A DNA stretch of 64,000 bases from the NCBI RefSeq assembly GCF_002237755.1, contig NZ_MWSJ01000010.1:1-64000 (forward strand). The letters run 5' to 3'. Below the pieces are notes generated by a model that saw only the letters and a list, made by a program, of their open reading frames with translations, did not search any database and was not told the DNA's origin. The DNA comes from Lysinibacillus sp. KCTC 33748 (GTDB taxonomy: Bacteria; Bacillota; Bacilli; Bacillales_A; Planococcaceae). Of the stretch, positions 17,628-28,291 are shown in pieces (the first letter of the stretch is position 1; each line of letters starts with the position of its first letter). The position numbers and the translations under genes were made by a program.

Positions 17628-17999
17628 ATGACAACTTGGAATTTAGAAGGGATGAAAACACATCTTTTTATATGCAATGGTAGTAGCTGTATGAAAAAAG
17701 ATGCTGAGGACATTACTCAGGCAATTCGTGATGAAATACAGGTACTGGAACTTGATAAGGAAATACATACGACAAGGACTCGCTGTAATGGTAGGTGTAA
17801 AGATGCTTGTGTTGTCATTGCTTATCCTCAAGGGAATTGGTACCGCGTGCCGACAACAGAGCATGCGAAGGCACTCGTACAAGATTTAAATCATGAATCT
17901 TTACATAATGAGCATGTCTTTACTTTACGTGAAGGATCTTTACAGCGTACAGCACAAACAACAGCCATTAAAGGTATTGAAAAGGTGAAAGAGGGGTAG
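17628..17999 (+). CDS. cbiW: CbiW-type thioredoxin-like [2Fe-2S] ferredoxin
   Basis: The 123-residue protein carries four well-placed cysteines (Cys16, Cys21, Cys53, Cys57, with a further Cys61) in the pattern ICNGSSCMKK ... TRCNGRCKDAC of thioredoxin-like ferredoxins. It is the first gene of the operon, matching the position of cbiW in the B. megaterium cobalamin operon. It may supply electrons to the Fe-S domain of CbiH60 next door; that partnership is inferred. Confidence 0.85.
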   Translation: MTTWNLEGMKTHLFICNGSSCMKKDAEDITQAIRDEIQVLELDKEIHTTRTRCNGRCKDACVVIAYPQGNWYRVPTTEHAKALVQDLNHESLHNEHVFTLREGSLQRTAQTTAIKGIEKVKEG

Positions 18000-18003
18000 C
18001 AAA

Positions 18004-19674
18004 ATGGCGCAAAAAGGTAAGATTTTCGTAGTTGGCTTTGGCCCTGGAGACTTTAAACATATTACGACTCGTGCTGTAGAGGCACTACAACAAAGTCATA
18101 TGATTATTGGTTATAAAACCTATGTTGAGCTTATTCAAGATTTAGTTAGTGCAAAGTCGATTATTAGTACTGGTATGACAGAGGAAGTTTCACGTGCACA
18201 GGAAGCTGTACGTCAAGCAGAGGCTGGAAGTATCGTATCGGTTATTTCTAGTGGTGATGCCGGTGTTTATGGGATGGCAGGATTAGTGTATGAAGTATTA
18301 ATCGAGCTAGGCTGGACGGAAGCCACTGGTATCGAAGTAGAAATTGTTCCAGGTATTTCTGCTATTAATTCGTGTGCAAGTTTACTAGGTGCTCCTATTA
18401 TGCACGACGCTTGTACTATTAGTTTGAGTGACCACTTAACACCTTGGAATTTAATTGCTAAGCGGGTAGAAGCAGCGGCAATGGCGGATTTTGTTATTGC
18501 GCTTTATAACCCAAAAAGTGGACGTCGTACGAGACAAATCGTAGAGGCTCAACGAATTTTATTAGAATATCGTTCGCCCGATACACCGGTTGGCCTTGTG
18601 AAAAGCGCGTATCGTGACCGTCAGGAAATTACGATGACGACTTTAGCAGAAATGCTTGAACATGATATCGGCATGTTAACAACCGTTATTATCGGGAATT
18701 CATCAACATTTTTCTATGACAATAAAATGATTACACCACGTGGTTATCAGCGTAAATATACACTTGGAGAAGAAAAACAGCCGTTACGACCACATCAACG
18801 ACTGAAGGAAGAAAATGAACCATGGGCAATGAATCAAGAAACCGGGGCAGCGCGAAATGATTTTGCAACAGATCCGAATGCCAATCGTATAAAGCCCAGT
18901 TTAGCTATAACATCACAACCAAAGCCTAAAAAGTCATCGCTTGAAATGGCAACAGCAGCTCTGGCAAAGGTGAAGGGAACTAGCGCTGTGAAAGTAACAC
19001 CTAAGCTCGTTCAACAAAAAATCGAATCGGTTTTTGAATTAGCTGTTAGTCCTGGGGTAGCCAATAAGTTTTTTACTCCTCAACAAATGATGACATTAGC
19101 TGAGGTAGTTGGTGAGGAAGGAACGATGGAGTATACACCAGACCACCAAATTCATTTGAAAATTCCTACGTCCGAGCCAGGAGAGATTACAGCAAAGCTT
19201 CGCGAAGTAGGCTTTTTACTAACACCAATTGGTGACGTACTTTCGTTAAAGGCTTGTGATTTCTGTTATGGAGAAAAAACTGATTCGATTCCATATGCGG
19301 AAGAGATTCAAGAAAAGCTTGGTGGTATGTCGTTACCGAAAACATTGAATATTGGTTTTAATGGCTGTGGTATGGCGTGTTATCGAGCCGTATTTGATGA
19401 TATTGGCATTGTTTATCGTAAAAGTAAATTCGATGTTTTTATTGGTGCCAAGCCGGTTGGTCGGACAGCACATGCGGCTCAGCCTGTTGTTGAAGGATTA
19501 GAGCCTGAACAGCTAATACCGCTTATTACCGACATTATCGAAGAATATAAAGCAAATGCACATCCAAATGAACGTTTGTTTAAATACTTCAAGCGTGTGA
19601 AAAAGATCCTACATTTTACGTATCAGGATATGTCTTCAAAAATAAAAGTTGAGCCAGCTCCATGCGGCGACTAG
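18004..19674 (+). CDS. cbiH60: CbiH60: cobalt-factor III C17-methyltransferase/ring-contraction enzyme
   Basis: Residues 1-250 are a tetrapyrrole SAM methyltransferase (VGFGPGDFKHIT, SSGDAGVYGMAGL, ALYNPKSGRR). Residues from about 320 resemble a sulfite/nitrite reductase half-domain with the Fe-S cysteines CDFCYG and NGCGMACYR. This fused 60-kDa form is known from B. megaterium, where it contracts the ring to give cobalt-precorrin-4. The 60-residue linker (about 255-315) is low-complexity and charged. Starts four bases after cbiW. Confidence 0.93.
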   Translation: MAQKGKIFVVGFGPGDFKHITTRAVEALQQSHMIIGYKTYVELIQDLVSAKSIISTGMTEEVSRAQEAVRQAEAGSIVSVISSGDAGVYGMAGLVYEVLIELGWTEATGIEVEIVPGISAINSCASLLGAPIMHDACTISLSDHLTPWNLIAKRVEAAAMADFVIALYNPKSGRRTRQIVEAQRILLEYRSPDTPVGLVKSAYRDRQEITMTTLAEMLEHDIGMLTTVIIGNSSTFFYDNKMITPRGYQRKYTLGEEKQPLRPHQRLKEENEPWAMNQETGAARNDFATDPNANRIKPSLAITSQPKPKKSSLEMATAALAKVKGTSAVKVTPKLVQQKIESVFELAVSPGVANKFFTPQQMMTLAEVVGEEGTMEYTPDHQIHLKIPTSEPGEITAKLREVGFLLTPIGDVLSLKACDFCYGEKTDSIPYAEEIQEKLGGMSLPKTLNIGFNGCGMACYRAVFDDIGIVYRKSKFDVFIGAKPVGRTAHAAQPVVEGLEPEQLIPLITDIIEEYKANAHPNERLFKYFKRVKKILHFTYQDMSSKIKVEPAPCGD

Positions 19675-19688
19675 TGAGGGGTAATGAG

Positions 19689-20573
19689 ATGAAAGCAATT
19701 TTATTTGTCGGCCACGGGAGCCGTTTAGAAGCAGGAAATGAAGAGGTACGTACGTTTATCGAGCAAATGAAACCTCGTATTGATGAGAATTTTTTAGTAG
19801 AAACATGTTTTTTAGAGTTTGCCTCGCCGAACATTGAAGAAGGTATTACGAACTGTGTGAAGAAGGGCGCTACAGAGGTGCATGTTATTCCGATTATTCT
19901 TCTTCATGCTGGACATTCAAAAATGCATATTCCAGCAGAAATCGAACATGCGCGTGAGCATTATCCAAATATTACGTTCACATATGGTCAAACAATCGGT
20001 ATCCATGAAGAAATATTTGCGATTTTAGAAGATCGTTTAGCAGAAATAGGCTTTAATGCTGAAGAAGAACATAAAGATACCGCGGTTTTATTAATTGCAC
20101 GAGGCGGCAGTGACCCATATGCAAATGGTGATTTTTATAAAATTACACGCCTGTTATGGGAGAAACTCCCGGTTCAATATGTAGAAAGCGCATTTATGGG
20201 GGTTACAGATCCTCGTGTTGAAGAAGGAATTGAGCGCTGTGTGAAGCTTGGTGCTAAAAAAATCATTATGCTACCGTACTTTTTATTCACGGGTATCTTA
20301 ATGGAACGAATGAATGGGATGTGTAAGCAATTTAACGAAAAATATCCTGACTGTGATATTCAAATTGCCAACTATTTTGGCTATCATGAGCGTTTACAAA
20401 ATGTGTTATTAGAGCGCATTGAACAAGCTGTGAATGGTACATCAACAGGTATGCAAGATTTAGAGAACTATCGTGCTTATGCGGCAGTACATGGACATGC
20501 GCATCATCATCACCACCATGATCATGACCATGACCATGAGCACCATCACCATGAAGAGGAGCCAGTGCAATGA
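19689..20573 (+). CDS. cbiX: Sirohydrochlorin cobaltochelatase CbiX (long form)
   Basis: The 294-residue protein has two chelatase half-domains: LFVGHGSRLEAGNEE with ILLHAGHSKMHIP, and a second half with LIARGGSDPYANGDFYK. It inserts Co2+ into sirohydrochlorin. The C-terminal 30 residues are a histidine/aspartate run, thought to store or deliver metal. The ATG at 19689 follows GAGGGG and matches the family start MKAILFVGHGSR; an upstream frame to 19662 overlaps cbiH60. Confidence 0.95.
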   Translation: MKAILFVGHGSRLEAGNEEVRTFIEQMKPRIDENFLVETCFLEFASPNIEEGITNCVKKGATEVHVIPIILLHAGHSKMHIPAEIEHAREHYPNITFTYGQTIGIHEEIFAILEDRLAEIGFNAEEEHKDTAVLLIARGGSDPYANGDFYKITRLLWEKLPVQYVESAFMGVTDPRVEEGIERCVKLGAKKIIMLPYFLFTGILMERMNGMCKQFNEKYPDCDIQIANYFGYHERLQNVLLERIEQAVNGTSTGMQDLENYRAYAAVHGHAHHHHHHDHDHDHEHHHHEEEPVQ

Positions 20574-21331
20574 TCTTCATGTTAGCGGGGACGAGCGATG
20601 CAAGGAATCTAGCACTTGAATTACAGTCAGCAGGTTACGCTGTGACAGCAACGGTCGTTACTGATTCAGCAGCCTCAAGCCTTGCAGAAGTAGGCCTACC
20701 ACATTTAGTCGGTCGATTAACGGCTGAGGAAATGGCGACGATTATTACGGAGCAAGGAAACCGTTTAGTTGTAGATGCCTCTCATCCATTTGCTGAAGAA
20801 GCTTCAAAAAATGCGATGGCAGCAGCCGAGCAAGCAAATGTACCGTATATTCGCTATGAGCGAGCCCACGAGCATTATGCACATCCACTTATTACGATTG
20901 TGAAAGATTACGAGGAGGCTGCTTACTTAGCAGCTGAAAAACGTGGTGTTATCATGCTAACGACGGGCAGTAAAACGCTAGCGACCTTTACAAAGGTATT
21001 ACATGGCTTAGAAAATACGCGAGTGATCGCGCGCATGCTTCCTCGACTCGATAATATGGAAAAATGCGAAGCACTCGGTGTGGCACAAAGAGATATTGTT
21101 GCCATACAAGGTCCGTTTTCAAAGGAATTAAACGAAGCACTGTTTCGTCAATATGATGTGACATTGATGATTACGAAAGAAAGCGGCAAGGTTGGCTCGG
21201 TGGATGAAAAGCTGGACGCTGCCCTTGCATGTGGCATTGAAACGATTTTAATTGCAAGACCAAATATCAAATACGGACAGCAATATTCTACATTTGAAGA
21301 TGTATTGCAAGCTGTACAAAACACACATTAG
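20570..21331 (+). CDS. cbiJ: Cobalt-precorrin-6A reductase CbiJ
   Basis: The 253-residue protein starts MIFMLAGTSDARNLALEL, the family's nucleotide-binding start, and contains VDASHPFAEEASKNA and LMITKESGKVGSVDEKL. It reduces cobalt-precorrin-6A with a nicotinamide cofactor. Overlaps the cbiX stop as ATGA. Confidence 0.93.
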   Translation: MIFMLAGTSDARNLALELQSAGYAVTATVVTDSAASSLAEVGLPHLVGRLTAEEMATIITEQGNRLVVDASHPFAEEASKNAMAAAEQANVPYIRYERAHEHYAHPLITIVKDYEEAAYLAAEKRGVIMLTTGSKTLATFTKVLHGLENTRVIARMLPRLDNMEKCEALGVAQRDIVAIQGPFSKELNEALFRQYDVTLMITKESGKVGSVDEKLDAALACGIETILIARPNIKYGQQYSTFEDVLQAVQNTH

Positions 21332-21343
21332 GAGGCATTTTAG

Positions 21344-22003
21344 ATGGACTTTAAAACAGATTTCAAACCATTAACAGTAGACCCGGAAAAAATTTACGAT
21401 TACAGTTTCTCAATTATTGCAGAGGAAATGGGCGAGCATAATTTCTCAGAAGACGAGTGGAAAATTGTACGCCGCATCATTCACGCTTCTGCTGACTTTG
21501 AATTAGGACGTAGCGTTATTATTACACCGGGAGCGATTGAAGCAGGTATTAAATCAATTCTTGCAGGTCGCCATGTCATTGCAGATGTGCAAATGATTGA
21601 AAGTGGTTCAGGGAAAAAACGTTTCCAAAAGCATGGTGGCGATTTACACTGCTATATTGCAGATGAAGACGTTTCAATTGAAGCGAAAAAACAAAACACA
21701 ACACGTGCGATTATCTCTATGCAAAAGGCTGCTAAATTACATGAAGGTGGTATTTACGCAATTGGTAATGCGCCGACAGCATTGCTTGAATTAATTCGTT
21801 TAATTAAAGAAGGTTTAGCGAAACCAGATTTAATTATTGGTATGCCAGTTGGCTTCGTTTCTGCTGCTGAATCGAAGGAAGAGCTATTAAAAATAGAAGG
21901 TATTCCGTACATTACAAATGTTGGTCGTAAAGGCGGTAGTACAGTGACGGTTGCCGCATTGAATGCTGTCTCACTTTTAGCGGATGAACAGGCGAAAAAA
22001 TAA
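21344..22003 (+). CDS. cbiC: Cobalt-precorrin-8 methylmutase CbiC
   Basis: The 219-residue protein contains RRIIHASADFELG (with the catalytic His) and GMPVGFVSAAESKEELL, diagnostic for CbiC/CobH. It moves the C11 methyl to C12 to make cobyrinic acid. AGGAGG lies eight bases before the ATG. Confidence 0.95.
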   Translation: MDFKTDFKPLTVDPEKIYDYSFSIIAEEMGEHNFSEDEWKIVRRIIHASADFELGRSVIITPGAIEAGIKSILAGRHVIADVQMIESGSGKKRFQKHGGDLHCYIADEDVSIEAKKQNTTRAIISMQKAAKLHEGGIYAIGNAPTALLELIRLIKEGLAKPDLIIGMPVGFVSAAESKEELLKIEGIPYITNVGRKGGSTVTVAALNAVSLLADEQAKK

Positions 22004-23136
22004 TGGAGCGGAAGCCTAAAAAGGATCCAAAAGACATGCGTCACGGTTATACAACGGGATCCTGTGCGACTGCAGTTACAAAGGCTGCATTACTTGCCTT
22101 AATTACAAATGAAGAGCAAGAAACAAGTACCATTCATTTACCAATTGGGCGAGATGCAACCTTTACGATAGAAAAATGTACATTTCAGAACGAAGCTGTA
22201 AGCTGTGAAACGATTAAAGATGCTGGTGATGACCCAGATGCAACCCATAAAGCACTCATTGTTGGCACAGTAAGCTGGGCGGATAGTCCAGGTATTCATC
22301 TAGACGGTGGAATTGGTGTCGGGCGCGTAACAAAGCCCGGCTTACCAGTACCTGTCGGAGAAGCAGCTATCAATCCAGTACCACGAAAGATGATTCATAG
22401 TACTGTACAAGGCGTACTTGATGAATTTCAAATTAAACGAGGCGTTAACGTAGTTATTTCCGTCCCTAAAGGTGAGGAAATTGCTAAAAAAACGTTAAAT
22501 GGGAGACTTGGTATTATTGGAGGCATCTCCATCTTAGGCACAAGGGGAACCGTCGTGCCTTTTTCGAGTTCCGCTTATATGGCTAGTATTGTTCAAGCGA
22601 TTAGTGTTGCGAAAGAGGCTGGTTGTGAGCATTTAGTTGTTACGACTGGTGGACGTAGTGAAAAGTATGCGATGGCACAATACCCTAATTTGCCAGAGGA
22701 AGCATTTATAGAAATGGGCGATTTTGTAGGCTTTACATTAAAGCATTGTAAACGTCTTGGTATGAAGCAAGTATCGCTTGTCGGTATGATGGGGAAATTC
22801 TCGAAGGTGGCACAAGGTGTCATGATGGTGCACTCCAAAAGTGCTCCTATTGATTTTAACTTTTTAGCTCAATTAGCAGTGGATATAGGTGCAGATGAAG
22901 AAACCGTTACAAACGTACGAGAGGCAAACACTGCGTCACAGGTCGGAGAAATTATGGCAGAAAAGGGCTATGATGCATTCTTCAACCGCTTATGTGAGGC
23001 GTGCTGCTATTCATCAATACATCACATTAGGGGCGGTTTAACGCTTTCCACATCGATCTATTCGATGCAGGGACAATTATTAGGAAGGGCTGATGACATT
23101 GCATCGATCGATGAAATTGATTGGGATCGGGGATAA
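22003..23136 (+). CDS. cbiD: Cobalt-precorrin-5B C1-methyltransferase CbiD
   Basis: The 377-residue protein has the N-terminal [18 protein letters not shown] motif, DDPDATH and [18 protein letters not shown]. It methylates C1 during ring assembly in the anaerobic route. Start and cbiC stop share one base (TAATG). Confidence 0.95.
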   Translation: MERKPKKDPKDMRHGYTTGSCATAVTKAALLALITNEEQETSTIHLPIGRDATFTIEKCTFQNEAVSCETIKDAGDDPDATHKALIVGTVSWADSPGIHLDGGIGVGRVTKPGLPVPVGEAAINPVPRKMIHSTVQGVLDEFQIKRGVNVVISVPKGEEIAKKTLNGRLGIIGGISILGTRGTVVPFSSSAYMASIVQAISVAKEAGCEHLVVTTGGRSEKYAMAQYPNLPEEAFIEMGDFVGFTLKHCKRLGMKQVSLVGMMGKFSKVAQGVMMVHSKSAPIDFNFLAQLAVDIGADEETVTNVREANTASQVGEIMAEKGYDAFFNRLCEACCYSSIHHIRGGLTLSTSIYSMQGQLLGRADDIASIDEIDWDRG

Positions 23137-24313
23137 CGGACAAGAAAGCTTACTACCACAATACGTGCAGTGGATTGAAGACTGTGAGGTGCTTGTTGGT
23201 GGAGAGCGTGTTTTAGAATTTTTCCCGAACTTTACCGGTGAAAAAATGTTGATTAAAGGTGGTCTTTCAGCGTTAGTTGAAAGATTGTCTGTGGAAACGA
23301 GAAATACAGTTATTTTAGCGTCAGGAGATCCATTATTTTACGGAATCGGTGGGTTTTTAGCGAAAAAGCTAGACATTGACGTTTATCCATATATGAGCTC
23401 AGTGCAGCTTGCTTTTTCTAAGATGGGAGAAAGCTGGCAGGATGCGTATGTCACAAGTATTCATGGACGCTCCATGAAAGGATTAGCACAACGTATTGAT
23501 GGTAAAAAGAAAGTGGCACTGCTAACAGATGCAGAAAATAATCCGAATGAGTTGGCACGTTATTTAAAGCATTTTGGCATGACAGAATACCGTGCATTTG
23601 TGGCAGAAAATTTACAGGGTACAAATGAAAAATTCGGCTGGTATTCGCTAGATGAATTAGAAATGGCTGATTTTTCTCCTTTAAATGTAGTCATTTTACA
23701 GCAAACATCAGTACCGAAACGCTATGCACTCGGTATTGATGATGAAGAATTTTCGCAGCGTAAGCCCGATAAAGGTTTAATTACGAAAAAAGAAATTCGT
23801 GTCTTAAGTTTACAAGCAATGCAGCTACAAAAGGATAGTATCATTTGGGACGTTGGTACATGTACTGGTTCGATGGCTATTGAGGCCGGAAAGCTTGCCC
23901 CAGAAGGTCAAATATTTGCCGTAGAAAAAAACGCACCTGATTTGGATAATTGTTTGCAAAATCAGCAAAAGTTTCGTGTAGATATTACAGCTATTCATAG
24001 TAAAGCGCCAGCAGGACTTGAAAACTTCCCTGATCCGGATGCGATATTTATCGGCGGTACAGGAGGAGAAATGGTGGAGCTCTTACAATTATGCTGTTCA
24101 CGCTTAAAGCCAAACGGTCGTATTGTATTGAATGCTGCAACTATTGAAAATTTATATAAGGCAGTCGAAGCGTTTAAATCTTGTGGCTTTGCTGTTGACA
24201 TATTGCAGGCACAACTTGCACGCAGCAAACCAATATTAGATATGACACGTTTTGTCCCATTAAATCCGATTTACATTATTTCTGCATATCGAAAGGAAGA
24301 AAATCATGAGTAA
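23093..24313 (+). CDS. cbiET: CbiET: cobalt-precorrin-7 C5/C15-methyltransferase, decarboxylating fusion
   Basis: Residues 1-205 are CbiE ([30 protein letters not shown]); residues 210-400 are CbiT ([22 protein letters not shown]-binding loop). The fusion methylates C5 and C15 and removes the C12 acetate carboxyl. GGAAGGG points to the ATG at 23093, giving a 44-bp overlap with cbiD; an ATG at 23111 fits the family N-terminus slightly better. Confidence 0.93.
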   Translation: MTLHRSMKLIGIGDNGQESLLPQYVQWIEDCEVLVGGERVLEFFPNFTGEKMLIKGGLSALVERLSVETRNTVILASGDPLFYGIGGFLAKKLDIDVYPYMSSVQLAFSKMGESWQDAYVTSIHGRSMKGLAQRIDGKKKVALLTDAENNPNELARYLKHFGMTEYRAFVAENLQGTNEKFGWYSLDELEMADFSPLNVVILQQTSVPKRYALGIDDEEFSQRKPDKGLITKKEIRVLSLQAMQLQKDSIIWDVGTCTGSMAIEAGKLAPEGQIFAVEKNAPDLDNCLQNQQKFRVDITAIHSKAPAGLENFPDPDAIFIGGTGGEMVELLQLCCSRLKPNGRIVLNAATIENLYKAVEAFKSCGFAVDILQAQLARSKPILDMTRFVPLNPIYIISAYRKEENHE

Positions 24314-25013
24314 TCTTGGTATTTTATATGGCTTGGGCGTAGGTCCTGGCGATCCAGAGTTAATTACAGTTAAGGCATTCCGTGTCATTCAGGAATCGCC
24401 TGTTATCGCGTATCCGAAAAAATTAAAAGGCAGTAAAAGCTATGCACATCGTATCGTAGATGTCTACATTAACCCAGAAGAAAAGGATATGCTTGGCTTA
24501 GTATTTCCAATGACAAAGGATGAAGCTGTATTAGAACGTGAATGGACGAAATCAGTTCAACTTGTTTATGAAAAATTAAAAGAAGGTAAGGACGTCGCAT
24601 TCGTAACAGAAGGAGACCCATTATTATATAGTACGTTCATCCATATGATGAAGCTAATGCAGGACATGCACCCTGAAGTTGAAATTCGAACAGTTCCTGG
24701 TATTTCTTCGTTCAACGGTTCAGCATCACGACTTGGAATTGCGCTCGCAGATGGCGATGACCGTGTTGCCATTGTACCTGCTCATGACGACTATGAGGCT
24801 ATGCGTGAAGCGATTGAAAGTCACGATGCAGTAGTGTTCATAAAAGTAGCGAAGGTTATTGATTTAATGCTTGAAGTACTACGTGATTTAGATTTACTTG
24901 ATAAAGCGTCAGTCGTAACGAAGGTAACATCCGATGAGGAAATCATTTGGGATGTACGCGAACTAGACGGTGTCGATCTAGAATATTTAACGTTAATGGT
25001 GGTGCGTAAATAA
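24306..25013 (+). CDS. cbiL: Cobalt-factor II C20-methyltransferase CbiL
   Basis: The 235-residue SAM methyltransferase has [32 protein letters not shown] and [15 protein letters not shown]. It methylates C20 of cobalt-factor II, the step after cobalt insertion. Overlaps cbiET by eight bases. Confidence 0.95.
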   Translation: MSNLGILYGLGVGPGDPELITVKAFRVIQESPVIAYPKKLKGSKSYAHRIVDVYINPEEKDMLGLVFPMTKDEAVLEREWTKSVQLVYEKLKEGKDVAFVTEGDPLLYSTFIHMMKLMQDMHPEVEIRTVPGISSFNGSASRLGIALADGDDRVAIVPAHDDYEAMREAIESHDAVVFIKVAKVIDLMLEVLRDLDLLDKASVVTKVTSDEEIIWDVRELDGVDLEYLTLMVVRK

Positions 25014-25798
25014 TGAAGAAAATATATATTGTCGGCGCTGGTCCTGGTGATCCAGATTTCATTACAGTTAAAGGCTTACATATGCTACAAACAGCGGACG
25101 TTGTTATGTATACAGATTCTTTAGTAAGTGAGGACCTTATTGCAAAGGCACGACCAGATGCAGAGGTTATTCGTACGGCAGGTATGCATTTAGAGGAAAT
25201 GGTAGCGGTTATGGTAGATCGTGTCAATGCGGGGAAAGTAGTAGCTCGTATGCATACAGGAGACCCTGCAATGTATGGAGCGATTATGGAGCAGGTGGCA
25301 CTATTAAAAAAAGAAGGCATTGGCTACGAGGTTATTCCTGGTGTTAGCTCTGTCTTCGCTTCCGCAGCGGCAATCGGAGCTGAATTAACAATTCCTGATT
25401 TAACACAAACACTTATTTTAACGCGTGCCGAAGGACGTACACCTGTACCAGAATTTGAAAAACTACGCGATTTAGCGAGTCACCATTGTACAATTGCATT
25501 ATTCCTGAGTGCAACGTTAACTAAGAAAATAGTAAAAGAATTACAGAATGCTGGTTGGGCAGATGATACACCGATAGCTGTTATTCAACGAGCATCTTGG
25601 CCAGATCAAAAAATTGTACGTACAACATTAATTGAACTGGATGAAGCAATGCGTGTGAACGGTATTCGTAAGCATGCGATGATTTTAGCTGGTTGGGCAT
25701 TAGATCCGAATATTCATGATAAGGATCAATATCGTTCGAAATTATATGATGCTACTTTCACACATGGCTTTAGAAAAGGTGTGAAGACAAGTGATTGA
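25013..25798 (+). CDS. cbiF: Cobalt-precorrin-4 C11-methyltransferase CbiF
   Basis: The 261-residue SAM methyltransferase has YIVGAGPGDPDFITVKG, ARMHTGDPAMYGAIMEQ and LTRAEGRTPVPE, the last typical of CbiF/CobM. One-base overlap with cbiL (TAATG). Confidence 0.95.
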   Translation: MKKIYIVGAGPGDPDFITVKGLHMLQTADVVMYTDSLVSEDLIAKARPDAEVIRTAGMHLEEMVAVMVDRVNAGKVVARMHTGDPAMYGAIMEQVALLKKEGIGYEVIPGVSSVFASAAAIGAELTIPDLTQTLILTRAEGRTPVPEFEKLRDLASHHCTIALFLSATLTKKIVKELQNAGWADDTPIAVIQRASWPDQKIVRTTLIELDEAMRVNGIRKHAMILAGWALDPNIHDKDQYRSKLYDATFTHGFRKGVKTSD

Positions 25799-26912
25799 GT
25801 TACAAGAGGGCGTCTTACCAGAGGTTGACCAACGAAATCCTTATGCAGTTGTCGCCATTACAAAGCATGGTGTTCAAATTGGACGTCGCTTGCAGCATAC
25901 TTTTGCTGCGAGCGACTTATATTACATGAGTAAATTTGAACAGGGTGATGAAGCAGAAAAGCATATTCAAATGTTTACAGGTACTGTGCGTTTACTGCTC
26001 CCTACTCTTTTTAAGCAATATAAAGGCTTAATTTTAATCATCTCACTCGGTGCAGTTGTCCGCATGATAGCACCGATTTTAAAGGATAAAAAGACAGATC
26101 CAGGCGTAGTTGTTATTGATGATCGTGGTGAAAATGTAATTAGTGTTTTATCGGGACATCTTGGTGGCGCAAATGAGCTGACACATGAAGTTGCCGCAGC
26201 GCTTGGAGCAAATCCAATTATTACGACAGCTTCAGATGTGCAAAAAACGATTCCGGTTGATTTATTTGGGGCACGTTTTGGATGGGTATGGGATAGTGCC
26301 GATAAACTGACACCTGTGAGTGCGTCTGTTGTCAACGAGGAGCACGTCGCAATCGTTCAGGAAACAGGGGAACGTGACTGGTGGATGCGTGATACAGCGA
26401 TGCCAGAGCAAATTAAGATTTATCCATCAACATATGCAGCGATTGAAGTGAAACCACATGCGACATTGCTCATTACTGACCGCATCATTGAACAAGAGGA
26501 AGAAGTGCTTCTTGAAAATGGTGTTATTTATCGACCGAAATCGGTGGTGCTTGGCATGGGCTGTAATCGTGGGACATCTGTGGAAGAAATTGAGCAAATC
26601 ATTGATGAAACTCTTGCAGAGCTGAAGCTTTCGAAAAAAAGTGTCAAAGCGCTATGCACGATTGATTTAAAGAAAGACGAGGAATGCTTCCTAGAAATAA
26701 CAAAGAAATACGATTGGGAATTTGTAACATATTCACCGGCGGAATTAAATGAAATTGATTTCCCATCACCTTCGGAAACCGTATTTAAATATACAGGAGC
26801 ATACGGGGTGAGTGAGCCTGCAGCAATGCGTTATGCGCAGGTGGAATCGCTTGAGCTAGAAAAGAAAAAATCGGGCAATGCTACAATCTCTGTTGCTAGA
26901 TTAACATTTTAA
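25791..26912 (+). CDS. cbiG: Cobalt-precorrin-5A hydrolase CbiG
   Basis: The 373-residue protein contains SLGAVVRMIAPILKDKKTDPG, VVIDDRGENVISVLSGHLGG and the C-terminal GMGCNRGTSVEEIE domain. CbiG opens the delta-lactone and releases acetaldehyde in the anaerobic pathway, so its presence fixes the route as oxygen-independent. GTG start overlapping the cbiF stop. Confidence 0.94.
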   Translation: MIELQEGVLPEVDQRNPYAVVAITKHGVQIGRRLQHTFAASDLYYMSKFEQGDEAEKHIQMFTGTVRLLLPTLFKQYKGLILIISLGAVVRMIAPILKDKKTDPGVVVIDDRGENVISVLSGHLGGANELTHEVAAALGANPIITTASDVQKTIPVDLFGARFGWVWDSADKLTPVSASVVNEEHVAIVQETGERDWWMRDTAMPEQIKIYPSTYAAIEVKPHATLLITDRIIEQEEEVLLENGVIYRPKSVVLGMGCNRGTSVEEIEQIIDETLAELKLSKKSVKALCTIDLKKDEECFLEITKKYDWEFVTYSPAELNEIDFPSPSETVFKYTGAYGVSEPAAMRYAQVESLELEKKKSGNATISVARLTF

Positions 26913-26923
26913 GGAGGAAGCCT

Positions 26924-28291
26924 ATGCAAACGAATCGCTTTGTACTAGCTGGTACTGGCAGTGGTGTTGGTAAAACAACCTTTACCATTGGACTCATGAA
27001 AGCATTACAGGAAAAAGGCAAAATTGTGCAGGGCTTTAAATGTGGTCCCGATTATATTGACCCTACCTATCATACTGCCGTAACCGGACGGGTATCGCGC
27101 AATATCGATAGCTGGATGTTTTCACATGAAGCAGTGCGCGATATTGTCGCGCGCGCAAGCAAAGATGCTGATGTTTCCATTATTGAAGGAGTTATGGGCT
27201 TTTATGATGGCAAAAGTCCGTTATCGGATGCTGGCTCTGCAGCAGACATTAGTGTTGTAACAGAAAGTCCGGTTATTTTAATTGTCAATTGTGCAAGTAT
27301 GGCGCGAAGTGTAGCAGCAGTTGTGAAAGGTTTTCAAATGTTGTCAGATCAACCGAATATCGTTGGTGTCATTGCCAACCAAGTCGGTAGTGTCGGTCAT
27401 TATGAAATTGCAAAGGCTGCTATTGAGCAGGAGTGCGGTATTCCTGTGATTGGATATTTGAAGCGTGAGGAAGGTATTGATATTCCTAGTCGACATTTAG
27501 GATTAGTCCCTGCAATCGAACGAGGAGAACTCGATACATTTTTTGAAAAGCTAGGCTCTTTAATGGCAGAGACCATTGATTTAGATCAATTGCTTGAATT
27601 AACAAAGGCACCTGTTCTACAAGAATCAGGGCAACTATTTGCGGAACAACCATCTCAAAATATTTGCATTGCCGTAGCAAAGGATGCCGCGTTTAACTTC
27701 TATTATGAAGAGAATTTGAATCTGCTGCGTGCAAAAGGAGCAGAGCTTCAATTTTTCTCACCACTTGCAAATGAGCCTGTACCTGCTGAAGCAGACGGAT
27801 TGTATATCGGGGGGGGCTTCCCAGAAGAATTTGCAGATATTTTAGCGGAAAATTCGAATGCTAAACAGTCTATTCGTGAAGCAGTTGCCAAAGGTCTACC
27901 AACATTAGCTGAGTGTGGAGGCTTTATGTATTTGACGGAGGCTATTACGAATAGCAACGGTGACTGTTATGACATGGTTGGTGTTATTCCGGGGGAAGTA
28001 GCAATGCAAACAAAGCTTGCTGCTCTTGGCTACCGAGAAATTTTTGGCACACAACATAATTTTTTAATTGGTACGGATGAAGAAGCTAAGGGACATGAAT
28101 TCCACTATTCAAAATATAGCGGTTCACATAATACCCCGGCTTATGAAACGAAGGGGCGCTTTGGTAACAAACAAGAGGGATACCAAGCAGGAAATTTAGT
28201 AGCTGGCTATACGCATTTTCATTTCGTATCTAACCCAAAGCTTGTTGACAATTGGTTAACAGCTTGTAAGAAGGTGAAAAATCATGACTAA
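26924..28291 (+). CDS. cbiA: Cobyrinate a,c-diamide synthase CbiA
   Basis: The 455-residue enzyme has the ATP-binding loop GTGSGVGKTTFTIGL, KCGPDYIDPTYH, and a class I glutamine amidotransferase domain with Cys331 (LAECGGFMYL). It amidates the a and c side chains. AAGGAGG precedes the ATG. Confidence 0.95.
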   Translation: MQTNRFVLAGTGSGVGKTTFTIGLMKALQEKGKIVQGFKCGPDYIDPTYHTAVTGRVSRNIDSWMFSHEAVRDIVARASKDADVSIIEGVMGFYDGKSPLSDAGSAADISVVTESPVILIVNCASMARSVAAVVKGFQMLSDQPNIVGVIANQVGSVGHYEIAKAAIEQECGIPVIGYLKREEGIDIPSRHLGLVPAIERGELDTFFEKLGSLMAETIDLDQLLELTKAPVLQESGQLFAEQPSQNICIAVAKDAAFNFYYEENLNLLRAKGAELQFFSPLANEPVPAEADGLYIGGGFPEEFADILAENSNAKQSIREAVAKGLPTLAECGGFMYLTEAITNSNGDCYDMVGVIPGEVAMQTKLAALGYREIFGTQHNFLIGTDEEAKGHEFHYSKYSGSHNTPAYETKGRFGNKQEGYQAGNLVAGYTHFHFVSNPKLVDNWLTACKKVKNHD